In this document: piece by piece, positions 1 through 10,704 of the stretch
How the letters are laid out: every line of letters starts with the position of its first letter
Position numbering within the stretch: the first letter of the stretch is position 1
Made by a program: the position numbers and the translations under genes
NCBI GenBank assembly: GCA_902702965.1
Contig: CACRXP010000978.1
Coordinates: 81,728 to 145,727, forward strand
Length of the DNA: 64,000 nucleotides
Source of the DNA: Spirometra erinaceieuropaei
Taxonomy: Eukaryota; Platyhelminthes; Cestoda; Diphyllobothriidea; Diphyllobothriidae
Reading direction: 5' to 3'
The notes under the pieces: model-generated
Told to the model about the DNA's origin: nothing
Seen by the model: the letters and a program-made list of their open reading frames with translations, nothing else
The model's database searches: none

Positions 1-1653
1 TCGGTTTTTACGGAAGAGTCCATAGAAGACAATCAGCAGTTTGAAATGGACCGAGACAGCCGGGAGCTTCAAATGCGCCAAGATATTGCCGTCATTGAAA
101 CCGTCGCCTTTTCCGTCGAAGAAGTCAGACGAGTCCTCAGTCAAATAAAACCTGATAAGTCTCCTGGACCCGACGGAATTCCCGGGCTGATACTTAAGGA
201 GCTATCAAGGGAGCTGTCAAAGCCTCTTTCGACTCTCTTTGAGCTGTCAATGAGAACAGGAAGGCTGCCCTCACAGTGGAAGACAGCTAACCTCGTTCCA
301 TTGCATAAGGGAGGTAGCAAGATGACAGCAAGCAGCTTTCGACCTATTAGCTTAACTTGCCTCCCTTGCAAAACGATGGAAGCTATAGTAAAGAACGCTA
401 TACAGCAATTTTGTGAAGAAAATAACATCTTGCAGGATTTTCAACATGGCTTCAGGAGAGGACGTTCCTGCCTCTCAAATCTGCTAGCTTGTCTGGAAAT
501 CTGGACCAGGGCTCTAGAAGAGGGTTTTGAGGTCGATGTCGTGTACATCGATTTCCGCAAAGCTTTTGACACTGTCCCACACCAACGTCTTCTTCACAAA
601 TTGAGCGACATCGGCATCCGGGGAGATCTTCTGAACTGGATTAGGGCGTTTCTGGTTGGTCGGAAACAACGTGTCTGTATCGGGGATGATATGTCGGAAT
701 GGGTGAATGTGACCAGTGGTGTGCCGCAAGGCTCAGTTCTGGGACCATTACTCTTCATCCTTTACGTTAACGACAGCCTTCAGGAACTCGACTGCGGCAA
801 AATAATGTTTGCAGACGACGTTAAGCTCTGGCAAGTCATTAAGGGTCCGAATGATCAAAGATACCTTCAAGATAATCTGCACCGACTGCAAGCGTGGTCG
901 AAGAAATCGCTTCTAGATTTCAATGTGGAGAAGTGTGCCGTCCTTCATCTGCGTTCAACCAACTCTCATTCAAATGAGAGTTTGAGGACTTATCACCTGA
1001 AAGATATAAGGCTCCCCGCAGAATCTTCACAGAAGGATCTCGGGGTTTGGATACAGAACAACCTGAAACCAACACTGCAGTGCCACAAGGCTGCAAAAAG
1101 CGCCATGGGAGTGCTGCATGCAATAAAGAGGGCTTTCGTTAACTTTGACCAAGACCTTTTTGGGAGAGTTTACGGCACCTTTGTTCGGCCCCACTTAGAA
1201 TATGGCATACAAGCATGGCGGCCATGGCTGGTAAAGGACCAAGAATGCCTCGAACGGGTACAACGGCGTTCAACAAAGCTGGTAAACGGCCTAAAAAGCC
1301 ATTCCTACACAGACAGACTGAATTGCCTTAATTTATTCCCTCTGTGTTACAGGCAGCAAAGAGGTGATCTTATCCTCGTCTACAAGATAATACATGGCCT
1401 TGAGTATGGAATTAAATTTGAGGACATGTTTCAGTGGCACCTTTCACCCAATCTTCGTGGTCACTCGATGAAGTTACGGACAACAATGTCCAGGCTGAAT
1501 CTCCGTTCTGAATTTTTCACGCAGAGGGTAGTGGAGAAATGGAACGATCTCCCTCAGTCAGTCGTGGAGGCTACATCCCTGCAACTCTTCAAGAAACGCT
1601 TGGATGATTATTTGTGTCCCCTGTTTTCCCTCGACGGTCTGAATCTGAACTAA
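1..1653 (+). CDS. Reverse transcriptase of CR1/Jockey-like non-LTR retrotransposon (5' cut by window edge)
   Basis: The frame is open from base 1; the first ATG is at 46, but the sequence before it still reads like RT-upstream sequence (FTEES), so the true start lies outside the window. Counting from that ATG (535 residues), the RT core runs in the usual order: SPGPDG at about 39-44, FRPISL at 98-103, the motif A region VYIDFRKAFD at 166-175, [14 protein letters not shown] at 224-237, and catalytic FADD at 255-258. A conserved C-terminal region (LEYGIQAW, RQQRGDLI) follows. There is no internal stop or frameshift, so the enzyme domain looks intact. The product would copy the element RNA at a nicked chromosomal target. 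The family assignment (CR1/Jockey superfamily) rests on these motifs plus the tandem-repeat tail downstream. The endonuclease part is not in view. Confidence 0.9.
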   Translation, partial: SVFTEESIEDNQQFEMDRDSRELQMRQDIAVIETVAFSVEEVRRVLSQIKPDKSPGPDGIPGLILKELSRELSKPLSTLFELSMRTGRLPSQWKTANLVPLHKGGSKMTASSFRPISLTCLPCKTMEAIVKNAIQQFCEENNILQDFQHGFRRGRSCLSNLLACLEIWTRALEEGFEVDVVYIDFRKAFDTVPHQRLLHKLSDIGIRGDLLNWIRAFLVGRKQRVCIGDDMSEWVNVTSGVPQGSVLGPLLFILYVNDSLQELDCGKIMFADDVKLWQVIKGPNDQRYLQDNLHRLQAWSKKSLLDFNVEKCAVLHLRSTNSHSNESLRTYHLKDIRLPAESSQKDLGVWIQNNLKPTLQCHKAAKSAMGVLHAIKRAFVNFDQDLFGRVYGTFVRPHLEYGIQAWRPWLVKDQECLERVQRRSTKLVNGLKSHSYTDRLNCLNLFPLCYRQQRGDLILVYKIIHGLEYGIKFEDMFQWHLSPNLRGHSMKLRTTMSRLNLRSEFFTQRVVEKWNDLPQSVVEATSLQLFKKRLDDYLCPLFSLDGLNLN

Positions 1654-1843
1654 TACCCCTGGTCCAGACAAATATTTTCTCTGAGACAATGCTACTCAAA
1701 TGAACCAAGTACTGTTTTAATAGTGAACATTTTTTGTTCGTGTACAGTTATTCTAACGAGCTGACATGTAATCAATAGGGTTTTCAAAGGCTTTGCCTAT
1801 TATCCTTACCAAATAAACTGAAATAAACTGAATAAACTGAACT
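1654..1843 (+). mobile_element. 3' UTR and tandem-repeat tail of the first LINE copy
   Basis: After the RT stop there are about 155 bases of UTR, then a tail of short units (aaataaactg, about three times, 1811-1842) instead of poly(A). A tail of tandem microsatellite-like units is characteristic of CR1-like elements. Related tails end the decayed copies at 15600-15633 (tactgacc-type units) and 19125-19146 (tactgac-type units), which ties the three copies into one family. Confidence 0.8.
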
Positions 1844-4117
1844 CGTTGTTTGTGTTTATCACCCACCCAACGCCAACGACGATTTTGATCGTTTACTCTC
1901 ACAGGCATTTCATGCTGCGGCCGACTCAACCTTTAAATTTCAATTGGTTGCGGATGACTTTAATCTCCCTGAAGTCCGCTAGTCTTCGCCCTCAGGTCCC
2001 AGAAGGTTCGAAGACTTTCTTGGGGCTGCGGATGTTGGAATCTGGACTCAGGCTGTCGACTTTCCCACCCGAGGATCAAGCATGCTTGACCTAATTTTCT
2101 TTAGAGGCTGCATGTCAACGTCAGTGTTAATGTGGGGGATGGGTTTTCCTACCCTTGCACATTCGTCATAGGTTACGCAGACTTTCTTGTCGATTTCAAC
2201 TTCAGAACGAGGTTTCTGTTCTGCCCTTTATTTGTGATATATTTGAGCGGGTTAAGAGATTGTCTGATGAAAACAGCTAGCCGAAGAGGTCCAGTTTACC
2301 GAAAACCGTTGGTTAAATGTCTCGAAAATTTTCTCCCGAAAAGTACAAACCCAAAGAAAGACGAAACATCACACCCTCCGAGACGCTCTTGGAAATCCTA
2401 TAGTTGATGCCCAGTTAACGGCTGATAGCTTCAATGCTTTCCTATCCAAAACGTTTATTGAAGACTCGACCACTCCACTTCCGACCATCCAGGCATTGGC
2501 CGGGGCAGTTCTAGAAACGATAACTTTCACTCTGTGGGATGTGACTGTTGCGATTCGGCGTTTTAGTCAATCTTATAGTCCAGGCCCTGATGGTGTTCCA
2601 GTAAGCATTTTAAAAGCCGATGCAAACACGATCTTCCCATCCCTCTCATGCAAGATATTTAATCTCGCTCTTGAAAGTGAGACTTATCCTACCTTGTGGA
2701 AGGAATCACACATTTTGCCCATTCCTATGCACGGAAAATCTACGTCATTTGATGACTTTCGGCGAATAAACACCCTCCCCGCAGTTTCGAAGATCTTAGA
2801 GACATTGATCAAAGATAAGATTATGAGTCACTTAAATGAGAATAACCTACTGAGTGTTGCTGAGTATGGATTCCTCAAAGCTCGGTCTTGTAACACCCGT
2901 CAAATCTCTTTCTTCGACTATGTTCTCCAATCTAGGGACAATGGTATTGCACTTAACACTGTATATTTCGATTTCACTAAGGCTTTTGATCGTGCTGACC
3001 ATGCTCTTCTTCTCTTGAAACTGTCCTCTTTCGGAATAGACGACAGACTTTTAAATTTTATATCGTCTTACCTGGGCACTCGCACACAACGAATCAAGAT
3101 TCCCAGTGCTATCTCCAACCCCACACGTGTTAGGAGTGGAGTCATTTAGGGTAGTGTATCCGGCCCGCTTATATTTTGCCTTTTTTGTTAACGATATACC
3201 CGATGTATTTCAGAATGGTAAGCCTTTCATGTATGCCGATGATCTGAAAGTTGCTTATCGATATAAGCCGGCAGATCGTGACACCAAACTTGAACTCCTA
3301 AAGAGCGACCTACAGGCCTTTGCTCAGGGGTGTCGCATATGGCGCCTTTCTCTTTCTTGGCATAAGTGCTCAGTCATGGTGGTTTGTGACGACCGCCAAC
3401 CTCCACTAAGTATTGAAGGTCACGCCAGGAATGTGCCTGGGGTTTTTAAGGATCTGAATGTTTGTTACTCCAGGAGCCTCAGTCTTTCGGAGCACTGTGC
3501 CTTGATAGTCTCCAAAGCACGTAGAACGACCGGGTTTCTCCTCCAAAACTTAAAAACTGGCGACATTAGAATGCGCTTTATAACATGTACGTTAGACCTG
3601 GACCGGAATACGGTTCGTTTTTATTTAACCTCATGCGTGCTGCTGAGCGGAAGAAAGTTAAATCCGTTCAACATTTTTTACCAATAGAATTTTAACCCCG
3701 GAACATCGAAATTTCTCTTACCAAGAACGTTGCGGACTTTCAGGCCTTGATCCTTTATGGTTTCGTAGATTACAAAAGGGACAATTTTTGCTATTTAGGC
3801 GATGGCGTTTGTGGTCTCTGAACACCATGGCCGGTCTCACCAGCTGTTCCTCAACGCCTCTACTTTGACTATCCCCAACTTCATGAAAGGAATTGACGTC
3901 CGATAATCTCCGATACCGTGCAACCCCTCCCCCTTCTTGACGGTCGAAAGTCTACCACCAGCAGTTTTTTCTCCTGAACCCTCCAAACCATAAAAACCTC
4001 CATCAACTCTATTTTTATTCCTTTACCCCAGGAGGTTTTTTTCACTGCTAAATGGCTTTGTGTTTAATTGCTTCTCTTGACAATGCCTGTAAACTGGCAT
4101 TAAATAAATTATTATTA
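1844..4117 (+). pseudogene. Broken copy of a second LINE family (EN-RT, decayed)
   Basis: Starts abruptly after the tail of the first element, so it is 5' truncated inside the endonuclease domain. It aligns with the better copy at 7880-10700. About 270 bases corresponding to 8140-8410 of that copy are missing near 2115-2130. The RT core is readable at 2496-3149 (SPGPDGVP, VYFDFTKAFDRADH). At 3147-3149 the sister CAG codon is TAG, and an extra T in the run near 3180 shifts the frame to the one read at 3106-3687 (MYADDLKVAY). A second deletion removes much of the C-terminus near 3799. The tail at 4094-4117 is ggcattaaataaa plus att repeats. It cannot encode an active enzyme. Confidence 0.85.
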
Positions 4118-4735
4118 ATATGTTATATAATCGCACCTTTAACCCACTCACTACCTTAAGACATCATGTTCACCCCCGACCTAACAGTCACCGCGAGGTC
4201 TTTTTATTTCTTCCTCTGGCACGTACTGTTAAATATTGTCGGTTATTTTCTTTAAATGCAATTGCTATTTTGAATAAACTACCCATGGGTGTGAAAACTC
4301 TGCAAAATTGTCCTTCATTTAAGGAACTATCACTCGATTTTTGCATTCAGAAAAGCTTCCTCAAATTTTGGGTGCTGAATCCACTGATCGACTCTACCGT
4401 AGCAATGACGTTTGTGGTCTCACCAGGGACAATTTCTTTTGTCAACAGCGACAGCTGTTCTTCGGCGCTTCTGTTTGGACTAGCCCCAACTTCACGAAAG
4501 GAATTGGCGACTGATAATATTGGACACCGTACAACCCCTCCCTTCTTGACGGTCGAAAGGTTGTCGCCAGCAGTTTTTCCCCTGAACCCTCCAAACTAAA
4601 AAACCTCCATCAACTTTATTTTTATTCCTTTTTTCCCAGGAGTTTTTGTCACTGCTGACCGGATTTGTGTTTAAGGCTCCCTTGACAATGCCTGTAAACT
4701 GGCATTAAATAAAATTATTATTAGTATTATTCGAG
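4118..4735 (+). mobile_element. 5'-truncated 3' end of the second LINE family
   Basis: Begins directly after the tail of the previous copy and matches 10094-10690 (final RT C-terminal segment, e.g. LARTVKY and KLPMGVKTLQN at 4120-4400, then the 3' UTR). It ends with the same ggcattaaataaa/attatt tail near 4702-4735. Three LINE 3' ends therefore lie in a row between 1 and 4735, each new copy starting where the previous tail stops. Confidence 0.8.
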
Positions 4736-6160
4736 GAACTGTTCGTCGCCCTTAAGCTCCTTATTCAAGCCCAAAGAGCACATCAGTGGTTTTGGAAAGT
4801 GTGAAGTTATCGATATGCGACGATCAGGCGCCAGCTGCCGCCGCTAATACGATCGTGTTTATATAATTCAGTGTCTATAGGGGAAGATAGGCGGAGCGTC
4901 GGAAAACCCAAGCTAGAAGGCACAATCTTGCCTACTGACGATCATAAAGGCCATGATCATATCTATCCTGTTTTGCATATAAGAGAGAGGAAATTTTTTA
5001 ACTTTTCCCTTCGTCCTCTACAAGATAAGCAGCATAATCCGCCGACCTGTTTGGCTGCTATTCGTTGTACGTTCTCCAATAGGGTATAATCTGGTTTCGT
5101 TTTGGAACGCCACGCCTGAACACCCTATTTAAACACTGGGTGAACAGATGTTTCAAATACTCAACCAAAAAGCTATTCATCAAAATGATGAAGGACGCCG
5201 TAAGTAAGTAAGTTGTGAGCACCAGATGTGAATTATAATGTTTTAACGGTGTCTGAAGGCACCACCGCAATAGGGAGTCCGTCCCAGGTTTAATCGACAC
5301 ATTCGGTGTTTTTGGATTTAATTTGTTATAGGTAGGTGAGTTTCGCCTGCAGTGATGTTGTCTACAATTGCACAGTTTGTCTGCTCTGCTGTTTACGTTG
5401 TCGCTAATCCCCTGGAACAAAATGACCCCTGCCAGCACCAGCCCCTCCTAGCCCCGCCTAGCCCCATCAAAAATGGCGGGGCTAGAGGGGGCTGTGAAGG
5501 GGCTAGGCGGGGCTGTGGAAGGGGCTTTGGCGGGGCATTCAACACGACAGCCCCGCCTGGAACCACCAACTTAAAATGCGCAGGGGACGCCAGATTTCCG
5601 CCCACTTTTGGCACTCTTTTAAAATATCGACCTGTATGATGAGTCCCCTGATGCGCACACACACATAATACCTGCTGGCAGAAGTTTCAGAGCTCAGAAT
5701 AGGCATTTATCGTTCAGGGGAATGATGACCAACTGCTGTCGACGTTGAGGGAACCTCGGACTCAGACTCGTCAGTGGCCTCATAATATGCCTTCATCTGG
5801 TGGTTTGGTGAAAGCGACAGTAATTACGCTTCATAATTGCTTTGGCGCGCAGCTCAATTTCAAAGATAAGTGAAGCTCTGCATTTAACTGGATATTCTTA
5901 AGTAAATAATGCCTGTTTTTTACTTGAGTCCGTTTTAAAAGGCGCCTTTCTATATAAGATAAATTTTTTTCCCAGTTTGTTTGACAGTCTGGCAAAATAG
6001 TTATATTTTTTAAAAAATCCATTGTAGTGAATCCTTTCCCTACTACCGCTTTCTAGTTTTCGTAGTTAAAAAACAGTAATACTTGCTACTCAGTGCGCGT
6101 TTCCGTACGTTGGCAACGTTTTGATCCTTCTTCTGTAACGAAAAACTTTTTTTGTCTGTA
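4736..6160. other. Non-coding; may include 5' UTR of the following LINE
   Basis: No supported gene. The only clear structure is the GC-rich inverted repeat at 5450-5514. The 5' boundary of the LINE whose ORF1 starts at 6161 cannot be set from one copy, so part of this stretch may be its promoter/5' UTR. Confidence 0.5.
5441..5536. repeat. GC-rich imperfect repeats with a 16-bp perfect inverted repeat
   Basis: AGCCCCGCCTAGCCCC at 5450-5465 is the exact reverse complement of 5499-5514, with a 33-base spacer that itself contains tggcggggctag. Several further ggggct/agcccc units surround it. The local GC content contrasts with the AT-rich surroundings. It can form a strong hairpin; function unknown. 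Confidence 0.75.
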
Positions 6161-7524
6161 ATGCCCCGCAGAGCACGTGCTAAAAGGCGAAAGCTTGCGG
6201 CCTCCCCACCGTCTCTGGGTGCTAAAATCGTGACTGAAGACATGGCAGACGCCAGCGTATGTTCTTCGCCGTCTGCAGATCTGATTAACTCACAAATCCC
6301 TTTAGTACATGTAGAACCTCTCGACCCTTCAGTCGTCCAAAAATACGCCTCTGCTAGTCATAGCAGATCATCAGCCGGCGAAATAATCGATCAGCTGATT
6401 TATGGAGACATAAACAGCACTTCTGAAAAAGTGCTTGAACAAGCTTTTAAACTTATTGGGGTAATAAGTTCGGAAACTGAGGAACGAATTAAACGCAAGC
6501 ATAATTTCGTACTGCGAAACATTCCGAGCCACTTATCTGCTATGGAGGGAGCGCATGTGTTCCTACAAAGATGTGGCTTGAGTTTTAGTGTCGCACAAGC
6601 TAAGCGACCTCGCTCGCTTAGTCGTAATGCGCCGATACTAGTTACCCTTTTCTCCATGATAGAAGTCGATTTTATCTTGTCGAGTAGGGAGTTAACTAGA
6701 GACTTCTGCCGTAAATGGCGCTGCTCCGTCTCGCCAGACCTCACACCCCTGCAGCGAAGACTGAATAAACTAAAATCGGCAAAAACCAACACCAAGATAA
6801 TGACACCTACTGTCAGTCTGAATATGTCCTCTACAACACCATCTGCGGCATCTGCAAGTCACGGCATAGTCAATTCCGTAGGGAGTTCGACTACTTTTAA
6901 TGCTGACCTCTTTAAACACACCACCACGCCTCTATCGACTCCCTCAGCAACCCCTAGTAAGCCTAAGCATGTGCCTAAGTCAAAGGCAAATCCAATTGCT
7001 GTCTCAGCCACTCGGACACCCAATAAATCCAGCACCAGTATAAAATGTTTTCCTCCACAATCGGCGAACAGTGCCTCAAATACCCTGACTCAAAACGTAG
7101 CGGATTCGCAACTGCCCCCAGCCCTCACATCAAGGCAGTTAGGCCGAATATGCCGATTTTCCCACCGTTTAATAGACCTCTTGTTCCAATGGAAACAATG
7201 CGTCCCCCACCCCCTAACTTGTTTCCTCCACGGCCGTTTTACCAATTTATTCCTCATGATAATGTCCATACTGAATCAGTTAATTCATCCGATCCTCAGT
7301 TTCTTCCCGGCGGGAATACGTTGCAGTATCTGCCCCGCGGATTTCCAGCTGAACATGAGTTAGCTAACAATAGTTACCAGTTTACCTGCGCGTCATTCCC
7401 TCCCCCAAGTCCACCCCTTTTTTATCCACGTCAGAATTTTTTGATGCCACAAAATTTTTTGCAGAACCGGATGGTTGCATCCGGACCGTTTGCTCCGTGG
7501 GCGACCCAGAACTGGACGATGTAG
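6161..7524 (+). pseudogene. LINE ORF1 (nucleic-acid-binding-type protein), one frameshift
   Basis: ATG at 6161 opens a basic N-terminus (PRRARAKRRK). Residues around 6480-6780 follow the pattern of the conserved ORF1 domain of CR1/L2-type elements: a HNFVLRNIPS strand, a cysteine-containing helix, RPRSLSRNAPILV, and ending SPDLTPLQRRLNKLKSAK. The rest is Ser/Thr/Pro rich. The first frame ends at 7363, but its last 70 residues look out of frame. The neighbouring frame from about 7130 to 7524 reads a proline-rich tail (MRPPPPNLFPPRPF) that ends NWTM-stop at 7522-7524. I infer a single mutational frameshift between about 7100 and 7145. ORF1 proteins bind the element RNA and act as chaperones; the match here is by pattern only. 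Confidence 0.6.
7452..7506 (+). promoter_or_regulatory. Candidate -1 programmed frameshift signal between LINE ORF1 and ORF2
   Basis: In the ORF1 frame the codons CAA AAT TTT place the heptamer A-AAT-TTT (7452-7458), a fit to the X-XXY-YYZ slippery rule. Eight bases later, CCGGAT (7467-7472) pairs perfectly with ATCCGG (7479-7484). The six-base loop GGTTGC (7473-7478) is complementary, with one G-U pair, to GCGACC (7501-7506), which would give an H-type pseudoknot. Slipping back one base enters the ORF2 frame, which is open from before the site. ORF2 has no ATG before its endonuclease domain, which makes the signal meaningful. Loop 1 would be 0 nt, so a base pair may have to open. Prediction only. 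Confidence 0.55.
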
Positions 7525-10385
7525 CCCACCTCCCTCAAAAACAAACAGCCTTTCCCTTCAAACTTTTTGTTTTAGATGCCAGATCCTTGCTTAATAAGAT
7601 GCATTTGCTTCAGACTCAGGTTTTCGTCCATTGTCCTGATATTATTTTAGTAACTGAGACGTGGGCAACAGCCTCAGTAGCTGACTCCGAACTCTCTCTT
7701 CTAGGCTACAATTGCATTCGAAATGATCGCCAAGATAGCCGTGGTGGGGGCAGCTGCGTCTACGTTAAGCAAACACTTACATGTTTGCCGTTGGACTTCC
7801 CGCACTTTTCAGCGGTAGAAGGCAGCTGCTGGCTCCAGGTTGCACTAAAAAATAAGTTCTCCTTACTCGTTGGCTGCGTCTATCGCCCTCCCAACGCCAA
7901 TGACAATATTGATCTCTTACTCTCACAGGCATTTCATGCTGCGGCCGACTTAAGTTTTAAGTATCAACTGGTTGCGGGTGACTTTAATCTCCCTGAAGTC
8001 CGCTGGTCTCCGCCTTCAGGCCCCAGAAGGTTCGATGACTTTCTTGAGGCTGTGGATGTCGGGATGTGGACTCAGGTTGTTGATTTTCCCACCCGAGGCT
8101 CAAGTATACTTGACTTAATTTTCTGTAGAGGCTGCCTGCCATCGTCAGTGTCATCCCTAGGCCCACTCGGGGGCTCAGACCATGACATAGTTGTTTCAAC
8201 GTTGAAATTTGAGGCTGATGAAATGTCGTCACAAAAGTATAACTTTTTCCGCGATTTCCGATCAACTCGCTCAACCGAATTATTAACACAACTTAATTCC
8301 TACGACTGGACTGAGTTCTTCCTTAGTTCGGATGCAAATGTTTGCACTGCAAAACTGTACGAAATTTTGGATCCGCTTATTTCTCGTTTTGTCCCCCGTA
8401 AGAAAATTATTAATGTTGGGGATGAGATTTTCCTACCTTTACCCTTTCGTCGCAGATTGCGCAGGCTTTATCGTCGTTTCCATCTGCAGAACGATGTTTC
8501 TGTTCTGCCCTTGATTTGTGACATTTTTGATCGAGCTAAGAGATTGTCTGAAGAAAAACAGCTAGCCGAAGAGGTCCAGTTTACCGAAAACCATTCGTTA
8601 AGTGTCTCGAAACTTTTCTTTAGAAAAATACGAACTCAGAGAAAGACGCAGTATCCCATCCTTCGAGACAATCTCGGAAATCCCATAGTTGATGCCCAGT
8701 TAACTGCGGATAGCTTCAATGATTTCCTGTCCAAAACGTTCATTGAAGACTCGACCACTCCGCTTCCGACCATCCAGCCATTGACCGGGGCAGTTCTAGA
8801 AACGATAACTTTCACTCTGTGGGATGTGACTGTTGCGATTCGGCGTTTTCGTCAATCTTATAGTCCAGGCCCTGATGGTGTCCCAGGAAGCATTTTAAAA
8901 GCCGATGCAAACACGATCTTCCCATCCCTCTTATGCAAGATATTTAATTTTGCTCTTGAAAGTGAAACTTATCCTACCTTATGGAAGGAATCACACAATT
9001 TGCCCATTCCTAAGCACGGCAAATCTACATCATTTGATGACTTTCGGCGAATAAACACCCTCCCCGCAGTTTCGAAGATCTTAGAGACATTAATCATAGA
9101 TAAGATGATGTGTCACTTAACAGCAAATAACTTACTGAGTGCTGCTCAGCATGGATTCCTCAAAGCTCGATCTTGTGACACCTGTCAACTCTCTTTCTTT
9201 GACTATGTTCTCCAATCTAGGGACAATGGTTTTGCTCTTTACACAGTATATTTCGATTTCACTAAGGCTTTTGACCGGGTTAACCATGCACTTCTCCTCT
9301 TGAAATTGTCCTCTTTCGGAATAGGTGGCAAATTTTTGAATTTTATATCCTCTTATTTGGGCACTCGCACACAACGAGTTAAGATTTCCAATACCATCTC
9401 CAACCCCACACGTGTGAGGAGTGGAGTCATTCAGGGAAGTGTACTCGGCCCGCTTTTATTTTGCCTTTTCGTTAATGATGTACCCGATTTATTTCAGAAT
9501 GGTAAGCCATTCATGTATGCCGATGATCTTAAAGTTGCATATCGATATAGGCCGGCAGATCATGACATCGTGCTTGAGCTCCTAAAGAGCGATCTACAGG
9601 CTTTCGCCCAGTGGTGCCGCACATGGCGCCTTTCTCTTTCTTGGCATAAGTGCTCAGTCATGGTAGTTGGTGACGACCGCCAACCTCAACTAAGTATTGA
9701 AGGTCACGCAATAAATCTGCCAGGGGTTATAAAGGATTTGCGCATATCATACTCCAGGAGTCTCAATCTCTCGGAGCACTGTGCCTTGATAGTCTCCAAA
9801 GCACGTAGAACGACCGGGTTTATCATCCGAAATTTTAAAACTAGGGACATTAGAATGCGCCTTTTCAACATGTAGGTTAGACCAGGTCTGAACTACTGTT
9901 CGTTTTCATTTAGCCTCATGCGTGCTACTGAGCGGAAGAAAATAGAATCCGTTCAACACTTTTTTACCAAGAGAATTTTAACCCCGGAACACTGACATTT
10001 GTCTTACCAAGAACGTTGCTGGCTTACAGGCCTCGATCCGTTATGGTTCCGTAGATTACAAAAGGGACTATTGTTGCTATTTAAACTCTTATTTAATCAC
10101 ACATTTAACCCACTCACCTCTTTAAGACATCATATCCACCCACGACGTAACAGTCACCGTGAGGTCTTCTTATTTCTGCCTCTGGCACGTACTGTTAAAT
10201 ATCGTCGGTTCTTTTCTGTAAATGCAATTGCTATTTGGAATAAACTACCCATGAGTGTGAAAACTCTGCAAAATGTTTCTTTATTTAAGAGCACTATTAC
10301 TCGATTTTTGCATTCAGAAAAGCTCCCACAAATTTTGGGTGCTGAATCTACTGATCGACTGTACCGTGGCGTTTGTGGTCTCTGA
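7458..10385 (+). pseudogene. LINE ORF2: AP-like endonuclease plus reverse transcriptase, two nonsense codons
   Basis: The frame runs from the overlap with ORF1 to 10385. The endonuclease domain begins at LDARSLLNK (about 7575) with TETW, GCVYRPPNA, LVAGDFNLPEVRW and GGSDHDIV motifs. RT follows: SPGPDGVPGS (about 8862), [28 protein letters not shown] and MYADDLKVAY (about 9512). TAG at 9873-9875 replaces TAC of the sister copy (3592 region). TGA at 9993-9995 replaces CGA, a typical CpG decay change. After both, the same frame continues through the conserved C-terminus (LSYQERCWLTGLDPLWF, KLPMSVKTLQN) to the stop at 10383-10385. Only these two point changes disable ORF2, so the copy is fairly young. 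The first in-frame ATG is inside the endonuclease domain, so initiation probably depends on ORF1 translation. Confidence 0.85.
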
Positions 10386-10704
10386 ACACTATGACCGGTC
10401 TCACCAGCTGTTCCTCAACGCCTCTACTTTGACTATCCCCAACTTCATGAAAGGAATTTGACGTCCGATGATCTCCGATACCGTGCAACGTCCCCCCTTC
10501 TTGACGGTCGATATTCTACCACCGCCGGCAGTTTTTTCTCCTGAGCCCTCCAAACCGCAAAAACCACCATCAACTATGTTTTTATCCCTTAAGCTCGGGA
10601 GTTTTTTTCAATGCTGGTCAGATTTGTGTTTAATCGCTTCCCTTGACAATGCCTGTAAATTGGCATTAAATTAAAATTATTTATTTATTTATTTAATAAA
10701 AAAT
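10386..10704 (+). mobile_element. 3' UTR and att-rich tail of the LINE
   Basis: Shares long stretches with 3810-4117 and 4430-4735 (tttgactatccccaact, ccttgacaatgcctgtaaa) and ends in ggcattaaattaaaa followed by attt/tta repeats at 10665-10704. The three copies define the family's 3' end. Confidence 0.75.
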
